Shown: positions 37,968-47,816, numbered from the stretch's first letter. The stretch: 64,000 bases of DNA from Anaerolineaceae bacterium (GCA_007693385.1 REDR01000055.1:62001-126000); one strand, 5' to 3'. Translations and numbers: made by a program. The notes: generated by a model from the letters alone, not told the origin.

Positions 37968-39053
37968 ATGAAATTCGACGCGCTAATCCAAGCGGTCAGC
38001 AACCGGCAACAGCAGATCAAGCAATATTTGAGTGAAGAGCGTAACCGGCTTCAGTTCAAGAATACACATTTACAGGAAGCGGTCTACAGCTACGTCAACG
38101 CGGGCGGCAAGTCATTGCGTCCGGCGGTATTGATGTTCGCCTGTGGCGCGGTAGGCGGCGACGAAGTGCAGGCATTACCGGCGGCGGCGGCTGTCGAGTT
38201 ATATCACACGTTCACGCTGGTACACGATGACATCATTGATCGTGACGAGATGCGGCGCGGTGTGCCCACCGTACACACGCAATTCAGCGCCCGCGCCCGT
38301 CAAGAGATGGGATACGATGCGGCCACTGCTGAGCATTACGGTCTGGCGGTGGCGATTCTGGCCGGTGATTTACAGCAAGGTTGGGCGGCGTCGCTGTTAC
38401 CGGATTTACATACCACATACGGCCTGCCGCCCGCGTTGGCGCTGAATCTAGTCAGCGAATTATTCCGCCGGACGCAGATCACGCTCATTAACGGCGAGAC
38501 AACCGACATTTTACAGGCTGAATTACCCGTCGAGGCGGTCAGCGAGGCCGATGTGCTGAATATGCTGTGGGAAAAAACCGGCATCCTGTATCAATTCGCC
38601 GGACGTGCGGGCGCGGCTATCGGCCTGCGTGAGGCTGATCTCAACCATCCGACGGTACAGGCTGTCGGGGAGTTCACCGGCAAATGCGGCACCGCTTTCC
38701 AGATACAGGATGACATTCTCGGCATCGTCGGCGACGAGAAGCGTGTCGGCAAGCCGATAGGCTCCGACATCCGCGAGGGCAAACGAACCATCATCGTGTT
38801 GAACGCTCTGCCGCGCATGAGCGAGGCCGACCGTGACTTCATGCTGAAAACGCTGGGCAATGACTCAGCCAGCGAAGCCGACATCAAGCGGGCGACAAAG
38901 CTACTGGACGACGCGGGCGGCATCCAGCACGCCCGTGACCTATCCAGACGATACATCGCGGAGGCCATCGGTCATCTGGAGGTGTTGCCGCCTTCCGCCC
39001 ACAAAGACCTGCTTCTGCTGTGGGCGGACTACATCACCGAGCGCGACCTGTAG
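37968..39053 (+). CDS. trans-polyprenyl diphosphate synthase
   Basis: A 361-residue isoprenyl synthase. The first aspartate-rich motif is DDIIDRDEMRRG (DDxxD) and the second DDILGIVGDE. GGKSLRPAVLMFACGA and the chain-length region LYHTFTLVHDD are also present. Small residues upstream of the first motif suggest a long or medium chain (geranylgeranyl to octaprenyl), but length cannot be set from sequence alone. Likely product uses are quinone side chain, carotenoid or undecaprenyl-related lipids. Confidence 0.92.
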   Translation: MKFDALIQAVSNRQQQIKQYLSEERNRLQFKNTHLQEAVYSYVNAGGKSLRPAVLMFACGAVGGDEVQALPAAAAVELYHTFTLVHDDIIDRDEMRRGVPTVHTQFSARARQEMGYDAATAEHYGLAVAILAGDLQQGWAASLLPDLHTTYGLPPALALNLVSELFRRTQITLINGETTDILQAELPVEAVSEADVLNMLWEKTGILYQFAGRAGAAIGLREADLNHPTVQAVGEFTGKCGTAFQIQDDILGIVGDEKRVGKPIGSDIREGKRTIIVLNALPRMSEADRDFMLKTLGNDSASEADIKRATKLLDDAGGIQHARDLSRRYIAEAIGHLEVLPPSAHKDLLLLWADYITERDL

Positions 39054-39086
39054 CCGCGCTCCCGTCTATTTCACATAATCCGGTGA

Positions 39087-40856
39087 TTAGCCGGCCATCG
39101 TGTACATGCTGGTATACAGGCCGCCCTGTGCCAGCAATTCTGTATGCGTGCCGCGCTCCACAACCTGACCATGATCCATCACAAGGATCATATCCGAGCT
39201 GGTGATCGTGCTGAGGCGATGCGCGATGACGAAACTGGTGCGCCCTTCTAACAGGCGTGCCAGCGCGTCCTGAATCAGCTTTTCGGTCTGCGTGTCGATG
39301 TTGCTGGTTGCCTCATCCAGAATCAAGATGCGTGGATCAGCCAGAAGCGCCCGCGCAAATGAGAGTAATTGCTTCTGCCCGACGGATAGCAACGTACCAC
39401 CCTCCCGGATTTCGGTCTGGTAGCCTTTCTCCATGTTGGTGATGAAATCGTGTGCGCCGACAGCCTTCGCCGCTTCGATCACTTCTTCGTCCGTCGCGTT
39501 CAGCCGTCCATAGCGGATGTTATCCATCACCGTGCCAGAGAACAAATACGTGTCCTGCAAAACGACGCCCATCTGACGGCGCAAACTGCTCTGTGTATAG
39601 TCGGTCACGTCCAGACCATCCACCAGCACGCGCCCCTGTGTCGCTTCGTAGAAGCGCATGACCAGCTTCACAATGGTACTTTTGCCCGCGCCGGTATGCC
39701 CCACCAGCGCCACCGAGCTACCCGCCGGTACGCTCAAGTCAATTTGATGCAACACCAACTCACCGGCGGTCTGGCCGTCATACGAGAAGCTGACGTTCTC
39801 AAAATAGACATGCCCCTCAATCGGCGGGAGGTCTTTAGCGTCCGGCTTGTCTTTGATCTCCACTTCGGTATCCAGCAACTTGAAAATCTTATCGCCCGCC
39901 GCCATCACCGACTGGAAGATGTTATAGCGCTGTGCCAGCATACGAATCGGGAAGAAGAATTGATCGATATACAGCACGAAAGTCAACAGGGTGAAGATGG
40001 TCAATTCCTGCCGCAGAACCAGCGTGCCGCCCACCGTAATGAGCAGACCAGTCGCCACCCCGCCGACTAGCTCAATACTCGGGAAGAAAAGCGCCGTCAC
40101 CAGTGAAGCGCGGCTATTGGAGCGCCGATGCTTCAGGTTGATGTCATCGGTGAAACGATGATAGTTGTGCATTTCACGGTTGAACGCCTGCGTCACGCGC
40201 ACACCGTTGAACGACTCCGACAATTCCGCATTGACGCGGGCGTTGGTCTCGCGCACGCGCAGATAAGTGCGCCGCGCATAGATGCGCCAATAATTGGCGA
40301 TGATCGCCAGCACCACAACCGCCCCCATCGAAACCAGCGTCAACGGCAGGTTAATCACCACCATCACGCCGATGATGCCGAATAAGATCAGCACATCGCG
40401 GAATGTACCGACGACGGCGAACGTGATCGCCTCCCGCAATACTTCCACATCGCTGATGACGCGGGCGATCAGGCGTCCGGTTTCATAGCGCGAAAAGAAC
40501 GAGATGGACAGATCGTTGATATGCTCAAACAGATCATCACGCATCTGCTGAATGGCACGCTGTCCCGCCGCCGCCATCAATAGAATCTGCACGCGGAAGC
40601 CAATCGCACCCAGAGCCTGCACCACCAGATAAGCCAGCACCCCGACCCCGATCAGCGTCAGGTCACCATTGCGGACGCCCTCATCCACCGCGAATCCGAC
40701 CAGCGGCGGCCCGACCACCTGCGCCAGCACGCTGAATAACGTCGCCAGCATCGCCCAGTAGATGCGGCGTTTATGCGGCGAGAGATACCCCCACAGCCGC
40801 CGCGTAATATCCCAATCGAACGATGCGTTTTCTACTTCATTTTGCGTCAAAGACAT
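39087..40856 (-). CDS. ABC exporter half-transporter, subunit with canonical Walker B
   Basis: A 589-residue type IV exporter subunit: six-helix transmembrane domain (about 30-320) fused to an ATPase domain (about 345-585). Walker A is GHTGAGKST, Q-loop VLQDTYLFSG, signature LLSVGQKQ (LSVGQ instead of LSGGQ), Walker B ILILDEATSNID with catalytic Glu, and switch VIAHRLST. Its non-standard signature complements the non-standard Walker B of the neighbour, so the two form a heterodimer with one degenerate and one active ATP site, as known for TM287/288 and BmrCD. Substrate unknown; drugs or lipids likely. Confidence 0.93.
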   Translation of the reverse strand: MSLTQNEVENASFDWDITRRLWGYLSPHKRRIYWAMLATLFSVLAQVVGPPLVGFAVDEGVRNGDLTLIGVGVLAYLVVQALGAIGFRVQILLMAAAGQRAIQQMRDDLFEHINDLSISFFSRYETGRLIARVISDVEVLREAITFAVVGTFRDVLILFGIIGVMVVINLPLTLVSMGAVVVLAIIANYWRIYARRTYLRVRETNARVNAELSESFNGVRVTQAFNREMHNYHRFTDDINLKHRRSNSRASLVTALFFPSIELVGGVATGLLITVGGTLVLRQELTIFTLLTFVLYIDQFFFPIRMLAQRYNIFQSVMAAGDKIFKLLDTEVEIKDKPDAKDLPPIEGHVYFENVSFSYDGQTAGELVLHQIDLSVPAGSSVALVGHTGAGKSTIVKLVMRFYEATQGRVLVDGLDVTDYTQSSLRRQMGVVLQDTYLFSGTVMDNIRYGRLNATDEEVIEAAKAVGAHDFITNMEKGYQTEIREGGTLLSVGQKQLLSFARALLADPRILILDEATSNIDTQTEKLIQDALARLLEGRTSFVIAHRLSTITSSDMILVMDHGQVVERGTHTELLAQGGLYTSMYTMAG

Positions 40857-40874
40857 GACAATATACCCATACCC

Positions 40875-42800
40875 CTAGTCGCCGGTCTGCCCCATGATGA
40901 TGCGTAACTCGTTCACGTCGAAATCGAGCTTGTCATCCATGAAGCTATCCGGTAATTGACCGACTGCCCGCAATTCGCGCCGCACCCGATCCTGATCTTC
41001 CATCTGCATTTCATACACTTCGGCGTAATAGCCACCCTGCGCGATCAAGTCTTCATGCTTGCCACGCTCCACGATGCGCCCATCACGCAGGACGAGAATC
41101 TGATCGGCGTTCTGCACGCTGGTCAGTCGTTGCGCGATAATCAGCGTCGTGCGCCCCTCCATCAAAATATCGAGCGCCTGCTGAATTTGATGTTCGGTCT
41201 TGGTATCCACGCTACTGGTCGAATCATCCAGAATGAGGATGCTAGGATTAACCAGCAATGCCCGCGCAATCGCCAACCGTTGTTTCTGCCCACCGGAGAG
41301 CGTCACGCCGCGCTCACCGACCAGCGTATCGTAACCATCGGGAAACTCCATGATGAAGGGGTGCGCGTTGGCCGCCTTCGCCGCCGCGATAACTTCCGCT
41401 TCGCTGGCTTCTGGCCGCCCGTACAGGATGTTCTCGTGAATAGAGGCCGAGAACAGCAGTGAAGTCTGTAGCACCATGCCGACATTACGCCGCAATGATT
41501 CCAGCGTCACATCGCGCACGTCTACGCCATCCACCGTCACCCGCCCCGCGCTGACATCGTAAAAGCGCGGGATCAGATTCACCAGCGAGCTTTTGCCGGA
41601 GCCAGTCGGCCCCAGAATGGCGACCACTTCGCCGGGCTTCGCCGTAAAGTTGATGTCTTCCAGCACATCTTCCGCCGTGTTGGAATACTGGAAGGCGACA
41701 TTCTCAAACGCCACCAGACCGCGCACGCTCTCTAACGTGACGGCTTCCGGCTTATTGACCACACGCTCCGGCGCGTCGATGATCTCAAAAACACGTCGCG
41801 CACTGCTGATCGCCTGTGTCATCAATAGAATGACGAACCCCAGAAAGCGGATGGGCTGTGCCAGCAGTAAAACATACGCATTGAACGCCACGATCAAGCC
41901 AACCGTCACCCCGCCCACACCGGCACGTTCCATCCAACCGCCGAAAAACAGTACCAACGCCGTCGAAAAAGCGATAATCAACGCGCTCATCGGTAGATAA
42001 GTCGCCCACTGACGGATCAAGTCCATGCGCTCGTGGTACATACGGTCATTGTCTTTAGCGAAACGCTGTACCTCGTAATCCTCACGGTTGAACGCTCGCA
42101 CCACTTCCGCGCCTAGCGCGTTCTCCTGCAAGTGATTGCCCAGCTTTTGCAGGCGCTCCATGATCTTCTTCCACAATGGGCTAACCATCATGGCGAAATT
42201 CCGCGACAAAACCGCCAACGGGATGATCGGCAACAGCGCGATCACCGCCAGCGTCGGACTCGTGCCGAACATCATCAGCGTGACGCCGATGAACAGTAGT
42301 GCGGTATTCAGGCCGTCGATCAAGCCGAATGCAAAAAAGCGCTGAATTTCGTCAACGTCACTGATCGCACGGGTGATGAGCGTGCCCGTCTGCGATTCGT
42401 CGTGATAGGTGAACGACTGGCGCTGAACCTTGTCGTATACATCATTGCGGATGTCATAGGCGATATAATGTGACAGGATTTCACCAAAGTAGCGAAAGAT
42501 GAAGCCGGTCAAACCGCGCAACACACCCAGCCCGACAACCAGTAAACCGGCCATCAGCATGTAGTTCGCATTGCCGTATTCAAAGCCGAATGTTTCGATC
42601 ATATCGGCAAATAGCGGCGGCATCACACCCAGAAGCGGCATCACGCCGATGATTCCAATATCGATCACGTCTCGCAAGATAGCGGGAATCGAAATCGCCA
42701 AAATGTTACTACCAACCACGCCGAAGAACGCCAGAAACGCCCAGAGTTTATACGGCTTCAGGTAGCTAATCATGCGTTTCCACACGTCAAAAGTCTGCAC
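40875..42800 (-). CDS. ABC exporter half-transporter, subunit with degenerate Walker B
   Basis: A 641-residue partner, encoded 18 bp upstream of the other subunit. Six transmembrane helices precede an ATPase domain with Walker A GPTGSGKSS, Q-loop VLQTSLLFSA, canonical signature LSGGQKQR, but Walker B ILILDDSTSSVD where Asp replaces the catalytic Glu, and switch IIAQRLTS where Gln replaces His. The site built from these elements and the LSVGQ of the partner should bind but hardly hydrolyse ATP. The C-terminal tail ends with DKLDFDVNELRIIMGQTGD. Confidence 0.93.
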   Translation of the reverse strand: MQTFDVWKRMISYLKPYKLWAFLAFFGVVGSNILAISIPAILRDVIDIGIIGVMPLLGVMPPLFADMIETFGFEYGNANYMLMAGLLVVGLGVLRGLTGFIFRYFGEILSHYIAYDIRNDVYDKVQRQSFTYHDESQTGTLITRAISDVDEIQRFFAFGLIDGLNTALLFIGVTLMMFGTSPTLAVIALLPIIPLAVLSRNFAMMVSPLWKKIMERLQKLGNHLQENALGAEVVRAFNREDYEVQRFAKDNDRMYHERMDLIRQWATYLPMSALIIAFSTALVLFFGGWMERAGVGGVTVGLIVAFNAYVLLLAQPIRFLGFVILLMTQAISSARRVFEIIDAPERVVNKPEAVTLESVRGLVAFENVAFQYSNTAEDVLEDINFTAKPGEVVAILGPTGSGKSSLVNLIPRFYDVSAGRVTVDGVDVRDVTLESLRRNVGMVLQTSLLFSASIHENILYGRPEASEAEVIAAAKAANAHPFIMEFPDGYDTLVGERGVTLSGGQKQRLAIARALLVNPSILILDDSTSSVDTKTEHQIQQALDILMEGRTTLIIAQRLTSVQNADQILVLRDGRIVERGKHEDLIAQGGYYAEVYEMQMEDQDRVRRELRAVGQLPDSFMDDKLDFDVNELRIIMGQTGD

Positions 42801-42836
42801 GTCTAACTCCCCAACTGTGCATAGGACAACATCTTA

Positions 42837-42866
42837 AGCATATATTTCAAATTGGATTTTTTTCAA
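42837..42866 (-). promoter_or_regulatory. putative promoter of the ABC exporter operon
   Basis: On the minus strand TTGAAA (42866-42861), 18-bp spacer, TATGCT (42842-42837), 36 bp upstream of the exporter start at 42800; the same box sequences as at argGH. Confidence 0.5.
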
Positions 42867-42908
42867 ATGGTGTCCCCATCTTAACACAGCATGGATCGGT
42901 TATCGGCC

Positions 42909-44336
42909 TTATTTGGTCTTAAAAAGCAAACGCCCCAGCAAGCGCACCCCCCAGCCGGAAACACCCTTGAACAATTCATCAATGACCAGACCGGAGGCCG
43001 CCTTCTTGACAACATCGCTATAAGATGGGTACGGATGCATCAACCCGACCAGCCCCGACAGGCTGATTTTGCCTTTGACGGCCAGCAGAAATTCGAAGAT
43101 CATCTCACCGGCACGTTGCGAGACGACAGTCGCCCCGATCAAACGCCCGCCACCGAGATAAACCATCTTGATGAACCCTTCCGCATCGCCTTCGATCAGT
43201 GTACGGTCACCATCGCGTAGCGAGAAATGCCGCACCTTGACTTTATCGCCGTGACGTTCGCGGGCTTGCGCTTCCGTCAGGCCGACATGGGCGATTTCAG
43301 GATCGGTGAACGTCACCCACGGCACGTTCTCGTCATGGCCGTTGCTGTTGATAAAAGGCAATGTCGCGTTGCGTCCGGCGATGCTGGCCTGAAAACCGGC
43401 ATAATGCGTGAATTTCGGCCCCTGTGTGCAGTCCCCCACCGCATAGATATGTCGGGCGCTCGTCCGCAAGAATTTATCAACGATGATGCCATCCGGCGCA
43501 TAATCAACGCCCGCCTTTTCCAGATCAAGCGCGGTGTTCGGCGTGCGGCCAACCGCGACCAACAGCATATCACCGGTGAACGTCTGCCCGTCCTTCAACG
43601 TCAGCGTGATGTCGCGCTCGCCGCCCTGTTGCGCCGCCGCCACCAGACCGGACACGAAGCGCACCCCCTCACGCGCCAGTATCGGTTGGATGACCTCCGC
43701 GACTTCCGGTTCATCGCGTGGCAACAAGCGCTCATCAATCAACACAACCTCCGCGCCAAGACGAGCGTGCGCCTGCGCCATCTCCACACCAATCGGCCCG
43801 GCGCCGATCACCAGCAGACGCTCCGGCAGGCGATCATTGTCGAATATATTGCGGTTGGTCTTGTAAGCGACATCCGCCAGACCATCAATCGGCGGGATTG
43901 TCGGGCGTGCGCCGGTGGCGATGATGACTTTCTTCGCGCTCAAGCGGCGATCTCCGACAGCCACCGTATGCGGATCAACGAAACGCGCCTCACCGATGAT
44001 GACTTCGACATTGTAGTTCTTCCCGAAGACTTCCGGCGTCTCATGCTGGTAAATCTCGTCTATGGTGGCCTGCACGTAAGCGCGAACCGCCGCCATATCG
44101 ACCTGTGGCGGGCTGGTGGTGATGCCGTATTTAGCCGCCTCACGGACGGTCTGCGCCATCTTGCCGACTTTGAGTAGCGCCTTGCTAGGCACGCATCCCG
44201 CCCACGTGCAATCACCGCCTAAATGCTCGCGCTCGATCAGCGCGACGCGCCCGCCCACTTTGCCCATAAAACCGGCGGAGGTCAGTCCCGCCGCGCCGCC
44301 GCCGATCACGATTAAATCATACGGTCTGGCCGTCAT
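42909..44336 (-). CDS. FAD-dependent pyridine nucleotide-disulfide oxidoreductase (mercuric reductase/lipoamide dehydrogenase family)
   Basis: A 475-residue flavoprotein. FAD site VIGGGAAGLTSAGFMGKVGG, redox disulfide in GGDCTWAGCVPSKALLK (CxxxxC), NAD(P) site VIGAGPIGVEMAQAHARLG, second FAD motif YAVGDCTQGPKFTHYAG and a dimerisation domain with MHPYPSYSD, in which the usual catalytic HxxP...E pair reads H...D. The WAG(C)V variant of the redox motif is typical of the MerA-like group rather than E3. There is no heavy-metal domain and no mer gene nearby, so mercury reduction is unlikely. The TVP38 gene upstream overlaps by 20 bp; this pairing of a disulfide reductase with a TVP38 protein recurs in bacteria. 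Confidence 0.88.
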   Translation of the reverse strand: MTARPYDLIVIGGGAAGLTSAGFMGKVGGRVALIEREHLGGDCTWAGCVPSKALLKVGKMAQTVREAAKYGITTSPPQVDMAAVRAYVQATIDEIYQHETPEVFGKNYNVEVIIGEARFVDPHTVAVGDRRLSAKKVIIATGARPTIPPIDGLADVAYKTNRNIFDNDRLPERLLVIGAGPIGVEMAQAHARLGAEVVLIDERLLPRDEPEVAEVIQPILAREGVRFVSGLVAAAQQGGERDITLTLKDGQTFTGDMLLVAVGRTPNTALDLEKAGVDYAPDGIIVDKFLRTSARHIYAVGDCTQGPKFTHYAGFQASIAGRNATLPFINSNGHDENVPWVTFTDPEIAHVGLTEAQARERHGDKVKVRHFSLRDGDRTLIEGDAEGFIKMVYLGGGRLIGATVVSQRAGEMIFEFLLAVKGKISLSGLVGLMHPYPSYSDVVKKAASGLVIDELFKGVSGWGVRLLGRLLFKTK

Positions 44337-45108
44337 GTTGATCTACTCCCATCAAATCCTGTGCTTTTCGTGCATTGAGATAGCGCGATATGCCGATACT
44401 CACGATGAATATGAACAGCGAAAAGGCGAATACAGCCGGGTTCAAGCTGATGTCGCCCTGTGTGATGTCGCCTTCGATAGACGCGCCAATGCCGACGAAC
44501 GCGAACGTACCCGCAATGTTGCCGACAGCCGTCGCGGTGATGAACGGCAAAAACGCGATCCGCAACACGCCCGCGAAGAAGCTCACCGCGTCATAAGGCA
44601 TATACAATAGGCGCATCGTCAACGTGGACTGAAACGGGTTGCGGCGCATCAAGCCGGAGAAGCGACGCAAAGGCGACAGGCGATCATCTTCTGCGATGGG
44701 CTGTGCGCTATCCGGCGCGAACCAGCGTCCCGCCGCATACGGCACAACCGCCGACAGCGAACCGGCGATCAATCCGTAGACGAAGCCCAGCGCTAACCCG
44801 TAGATGTTGCCGGCCAGCACCGTCAGCAATGACGCGGGGAAGAAGATAAGCGGGCGGAGCATGTACACCGTCAGGTAGATGAGTGGGCCGTACCATGTAG
44901 CGACTAGCACATCGCGCAGTTGGCGGATGCCGTCCTCAAATGTCAGATCATTCTGCACCATGTACTGCCGTGCCACAACAAACAAAATCAGCCAGAAGGC
45001 AATCGCGCCGACCTGTGCCCGATGCGCCACCGCCCAACGATATATCCCGGTCATCTGCGCCAACCTGTCACGTTCTAACGAAAAATGCGCCGGACTCGCG
45101 TCCGGCAC
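44317..45108 (-). CDS. TVP38/TMEM64 (DedA-like SNARE-associated) membrane protein
   Basis: A 263-residue integral membrane protein with about five to six hydrophobic segments. The core VYMLRPLIFFPASLLTVLAGNIYG and the later GRLLYMPYDAVSFFAGVLRI-type stretch (here RLLYMPYDAVSFFAGVLRI) match the VTT domain, whose re-entrant loops contain F/Y-x-P and a conserved Gly and Arg. VTT proteins act in lipid or ion handling at the membrane. Its start region has a long cytoplasmic N-terminus. Overlap with the downstream flavoprotein indicates coupled translation. Confidence 0.85.
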   Translation of the reverse strand: MPDASPAHFSLERDRLAQMTGIYRWAVAHRAQVGAIAFWLILFVVARQYMVQNDLTFEDGIRQLRDVLVATWYGPLIYLTVYMLRPLIFFPASLLTVLAGNIYGLALGFVYGLIAGSLSAVVPYAAGRWFAPDSAQPIAEDDRLSPLRRFSGLMRRNPFQSTLTMRLLYMPYDAVSFFAGVLRIAFLPFITATAVGNIAGTFAFVGIGASIEGDITQGDISLNPAVFAFSLFIFIVSIGISRYLNARKAQDLMGVDQHDGQTV

Positions 45109-45164
45109 ACTACAGGTTAATCATCGTGCATGATGGGATGATTAAAAAAGGCCGTAAAAACAGG

Positions 45165-46157
45165 TTACTTATCGCGGGTGATGGCGAAGCCGTTCATGAA
45201 TTGCTTCTGCAACAATAAGAACAGGATCAACGGCGGGATAGATGCGACGATGCCCGCGCTCATCAACAGGCCGTAATTGGTAAACTGACCGGATAGCGAC
45301 GCACTCCGCACGCCCACCTGAATCATCTGTTCCGGCGATGTCACATCTTGCAGGATGAACGTCGGCCAGATGTATTGATTCCACATATAGATAAACTGGA
45401 TCATGGCGTGCGCCGCGATAACGTTCCACGACATCGGGATCAGCACCGCGAACAGGAAGCGGAACGCCCCCGCGCCGTCCATCTGTGCCGCCTCCGCCAA
45501 TTCTTTGGGGATGTTGGTGAAGTGCTGACGGAACAGAAATGCCCCTATCGCGCTGGCTAAAAACGGCATCGTCAGCGCCAGCTTGGGGTTGGACTGTCGC
45601 CAGCCGAGATCAACCATCAGATCGCGCAACGGCTTAATGATGATCTCCGTCGGCATCAGCAAGGTCAACAACACGACGAAGAACAGAACCCACTTGCCCG
45701 GAAATCTGAAATACACAAAAGCCAGCCCGGCTAGCAACGCGAGCAAAGTCTTGCCAATGACGACAACCAGCGTGACCACCGTTGTATTATAAATTAGCTG
45801 GCCGAAATCAAAGCGGCTCTGGCCGGATGTTTGCGCCCCCGCCCCGCCGAGCGCCGCCGTTGAGGTATCCGGCGCACCGAACAGCACCGCGATATTATTG
45901 GGCAGGCTACCGAGTGGCGTGCGTAAAAATTCGCTCAAAGATTCGCGTTCACCGCCGGGCGGAAACAACACCGGCGGCGCCTGTAACGATTGCAGGATGT
46001 CCAATGTAGATACTTGCAAAGCATACAGCGCTGGAATCATGATGACGAAGCAGACAATAGATAAGCCGATATGCGTCAGCCAGCGCGTTCTGGTACGCGG
46101 ACGTGGCAGGCGCATATTTGTTTCTAGCGTTTGTCGTTTGGCGTCCGTCTCTTGCAT
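45165..46157 (-). CDS. carbohydrate ABC transporter permease, MalG/UgpE type
   Basis: A 330-residue inner-membrane permease with about six helices. The EAA loop that contacts the ATPase is seen in PKELAEAAQMDGAGAFRFLFAVLIP (EAA-x3-G), with MIQFIYMWNQYIWPTFIL downstream. An extra periplasmic stretch of about 80 residues (LFPPGGERESL...) follows the first helix. It is the second permease of a UgpB/A/E-like set; no ATPase gene is in this cluster, so a shared ATPase encoded elsewhere (MsmK/UgpC type) is expected. Confidence 0.9.
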   Translation of the reverse strand: MQETDAKRQTLETNMRLPRPRTRTRWLTHIGLSIVCFVIMIPALYALQVSTLDILQSLQAPPVLFPPGGERESLSEFLRTPLGSLPNNIAVLFGAPDTSTAALGGAGAQTSGQSRFDFGQLIYNTTVVTLVVVIGKTLLALLAGLAFVYFRFPGKWVLFFVVLLTLLMPTEIIIKPLRDLMVDLGWRQSNPKLALTMPFLASAIGAFLFRQHFTNIPKELAEAAQMDGAGAFRFLFAVLIPMSWNVIAAHAMIQFIYMWNQYIWPTFILQDVTSPEQMIQVGVRSASLSGQFTNYGLLMSAGIVASIPPLILFLLLQKQFMNGFAITRDK

Positions 46158-46171
46158 GATGAACCCTCCAC

Positions 46172-47782
46172 TTAGTCCGCGTATGTGACGCGGGTTTCGA
46201 GATAGCGGAACTGCAACAGCGTGATTCCCGCCACCAGAACGAACAGAACTATTGACTGCGCGGCGACGTTACCCAGTTGTATCGCGCCGGAACGAAACGT
46301 ATCTTCATAAACCTTATAGATCAATACATTGGCCGCACGGCTCTGCCCATCAGCCAGCAATGGGCCGCCTCCCGGAAATAGCGTATCAATGACGCCGTAA
46401 ATGCCGTAAAACGAATACGTGACATTCGCCACCAGCAAGAAGAACGTATAAGGCGACAGAAGCGGAATGGTAATTTTGAAGAAGCGTTGCAAGACGTTCG
46501 CGCCGTCGATTTGCGCCGCTTCCAGCAAGTCACGCGGGACGTTTTGCAGACCAGCCACATAGAATATGATATTGAATCCCAGTATGTTATAGACTGCCGC
46601 CGCGATCAGCACCCATGGCGCTACCGTCGCATCGGTGATCCAGCGCACGGTATCCGCGCCGATGCTGTTGAGCATGTGGTTAATCAGGCCGGAGCGATCA
46701 TCACGAAACATCGAGATGAAAATGGCGGCAGTCACCACGGGCGATAGCGCATACGGCCAGATCAACAGCGTGCGGTACACATTCGCCCCGCGCACCCGTT
46801 GCGAAGCCAGCAATGCGATCAACAGCGCCACCGACATACTCAACACCACAACCGCCACCGTGACGGTGATCGTCGTCATGAAGCTATTTTGATAAACGCT
46901 GTCGTTCATCAAATTGACATAATTGTTCAGGCAGTCGAAAGTCGGCTCTGCACCGCGCCCGCGCCTTTCGCGCAATAGTGACTGCGCGGCGATGCGAAAG
47001 CTCGGATAATACAGAAAAACCAGCAGACTGAGCAGTGTGGGAACAAGCAAAAGAAGCGGCGTTGACCACCCCTTGAAGTAGCCGGATGTGCTATCGGTGC
47101 TTTTGCCGCGTCGCCTCAGTGTGAATGTCCATGCGGGTATCAATACGACTAGCGCACCGATGAGCGTGATCGCGTAGCCCATCCACCGCGCCGTCGGGTC
47201 TACATCCCCCGCAAACGTGCAGTGACGGGTCGGCACGACCAGCAATTGCGAACCAACCGCGCCCGCGATTGCCCCCACCGCCAGCCCGCGCCACATCCAA
47301 CGCCGCGCGGTTGGTGTGCCCAGCGCCTGCCGTGTCTCTTTGCTCAGAAAAAGGCGGGTGTCGATGTCCAGCAGATAAGAAGCTACCACCACCCCGACCA
47401 GCAAGGATAGCAAGACAATCGCCATCGACGCCTCGAACAGGAAGAACACGGCGGCCACCGCCACGCCCGACCAGAACGCGCCCGGCAAGATGCGCGGCAC
47501 GGTGATGATCTTCTGTCGCTTCACGAACACGAAAGCGGTCACCAGCCCACCAAAGACCGCACCAATGCCCAGCGACGCGAATAATGCACTCGTCTCTACG
47601 TCGCCATAATAATTGACGATGTAGGCGATAGCTGAAGGCGTACTCATGACCGCATCCCACAGAAGCCGGAAAAACGGCTCGAACCCGCGCCACTCTTGCA
47701 GGATGAACCACCCCAGAAAGAGAACCGTAAAAATCGCTACCGCACGCGCCCACAGCCGGTCAAATCGGATGTTATCTTGCAT
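46172..47782 (-). CDS. carbohydrate ABC transporter permease, MalF/UgpA type, with N-terminal membrane extension
   Basis: A 536-residue permease. The C-terminal ~290 residues form the binding-protein-dependent transport domain, with the EAA loop in PRDLLEAAQIDGANVLQRFFKITIPLL and YSFYGIYGVIDTLFPGG. The first ~230 residues carry about five additional hydrophobic helices, more than in most UgpA proteins (about 290 residues) and reminiscent of, but not clearly homologous to, the MalF extension. It starts 88 bp after the binding-protein gene, with a hairpin in between. Confidence 0.88.
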   Translation of the reverse strand: MQDNIRFDRLWARAVAIFTVLFLGWFILQEWRGFEPFFRLLWDAVMSTPSAIAYIVNYYGDVETSALFASLGIGAVFGGLVTAFVFVKRQKIITVPRILPGAFWSGVAVAAVFFLFEASMAIVLLSLLVGVVVASYLLDIDTRLFLSKETRQALGTPTARRWMWRGLAVGAIAGAVGSQLLVVPTRHCTFAGDVDPTARWMGYAITLIGALVVLIPAWTFTLRRRGKSTDSTSGYFKGWSTPLLLLVPTLLSLLVFLYYPSFRIAAQSLLRERRGRGAEPTFDCLNNYVNLMNDSVYQNSFMTTITVTVAVVVLSMSVALLIALLASQRVRGANVYRTLLIWPYALSPVVTAAIFISMFRDDRSGLINHMLNSIGADTVRWITDATVAPWVLIAAAVYNILGFNIIFYVAGLQNVPRDLLEAAQIDGANVLQRFFKITIPLLSPYTFFLLVANVTYSFYGIYGVIDTLFPGGGPLLADGQSRAANVLIYKVYEDTFRSGAIQLGNVAAQSIVLFVLVAGITLLQFRYLETRVTYAD

Positions 47783-47816
47783 GATGCTTCCCCCGACAAC
47801 CCTACTTAAAAGAAAA

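Noticed and set aside
42909-44336. Mercuric reductase or E3 of the 2-oxoacid dehydrogenase complex as a firm name
   Set aside because: No heavy-metal domain, no mer genes, and it is 13 kb from E1/E2; only the family level is supported.
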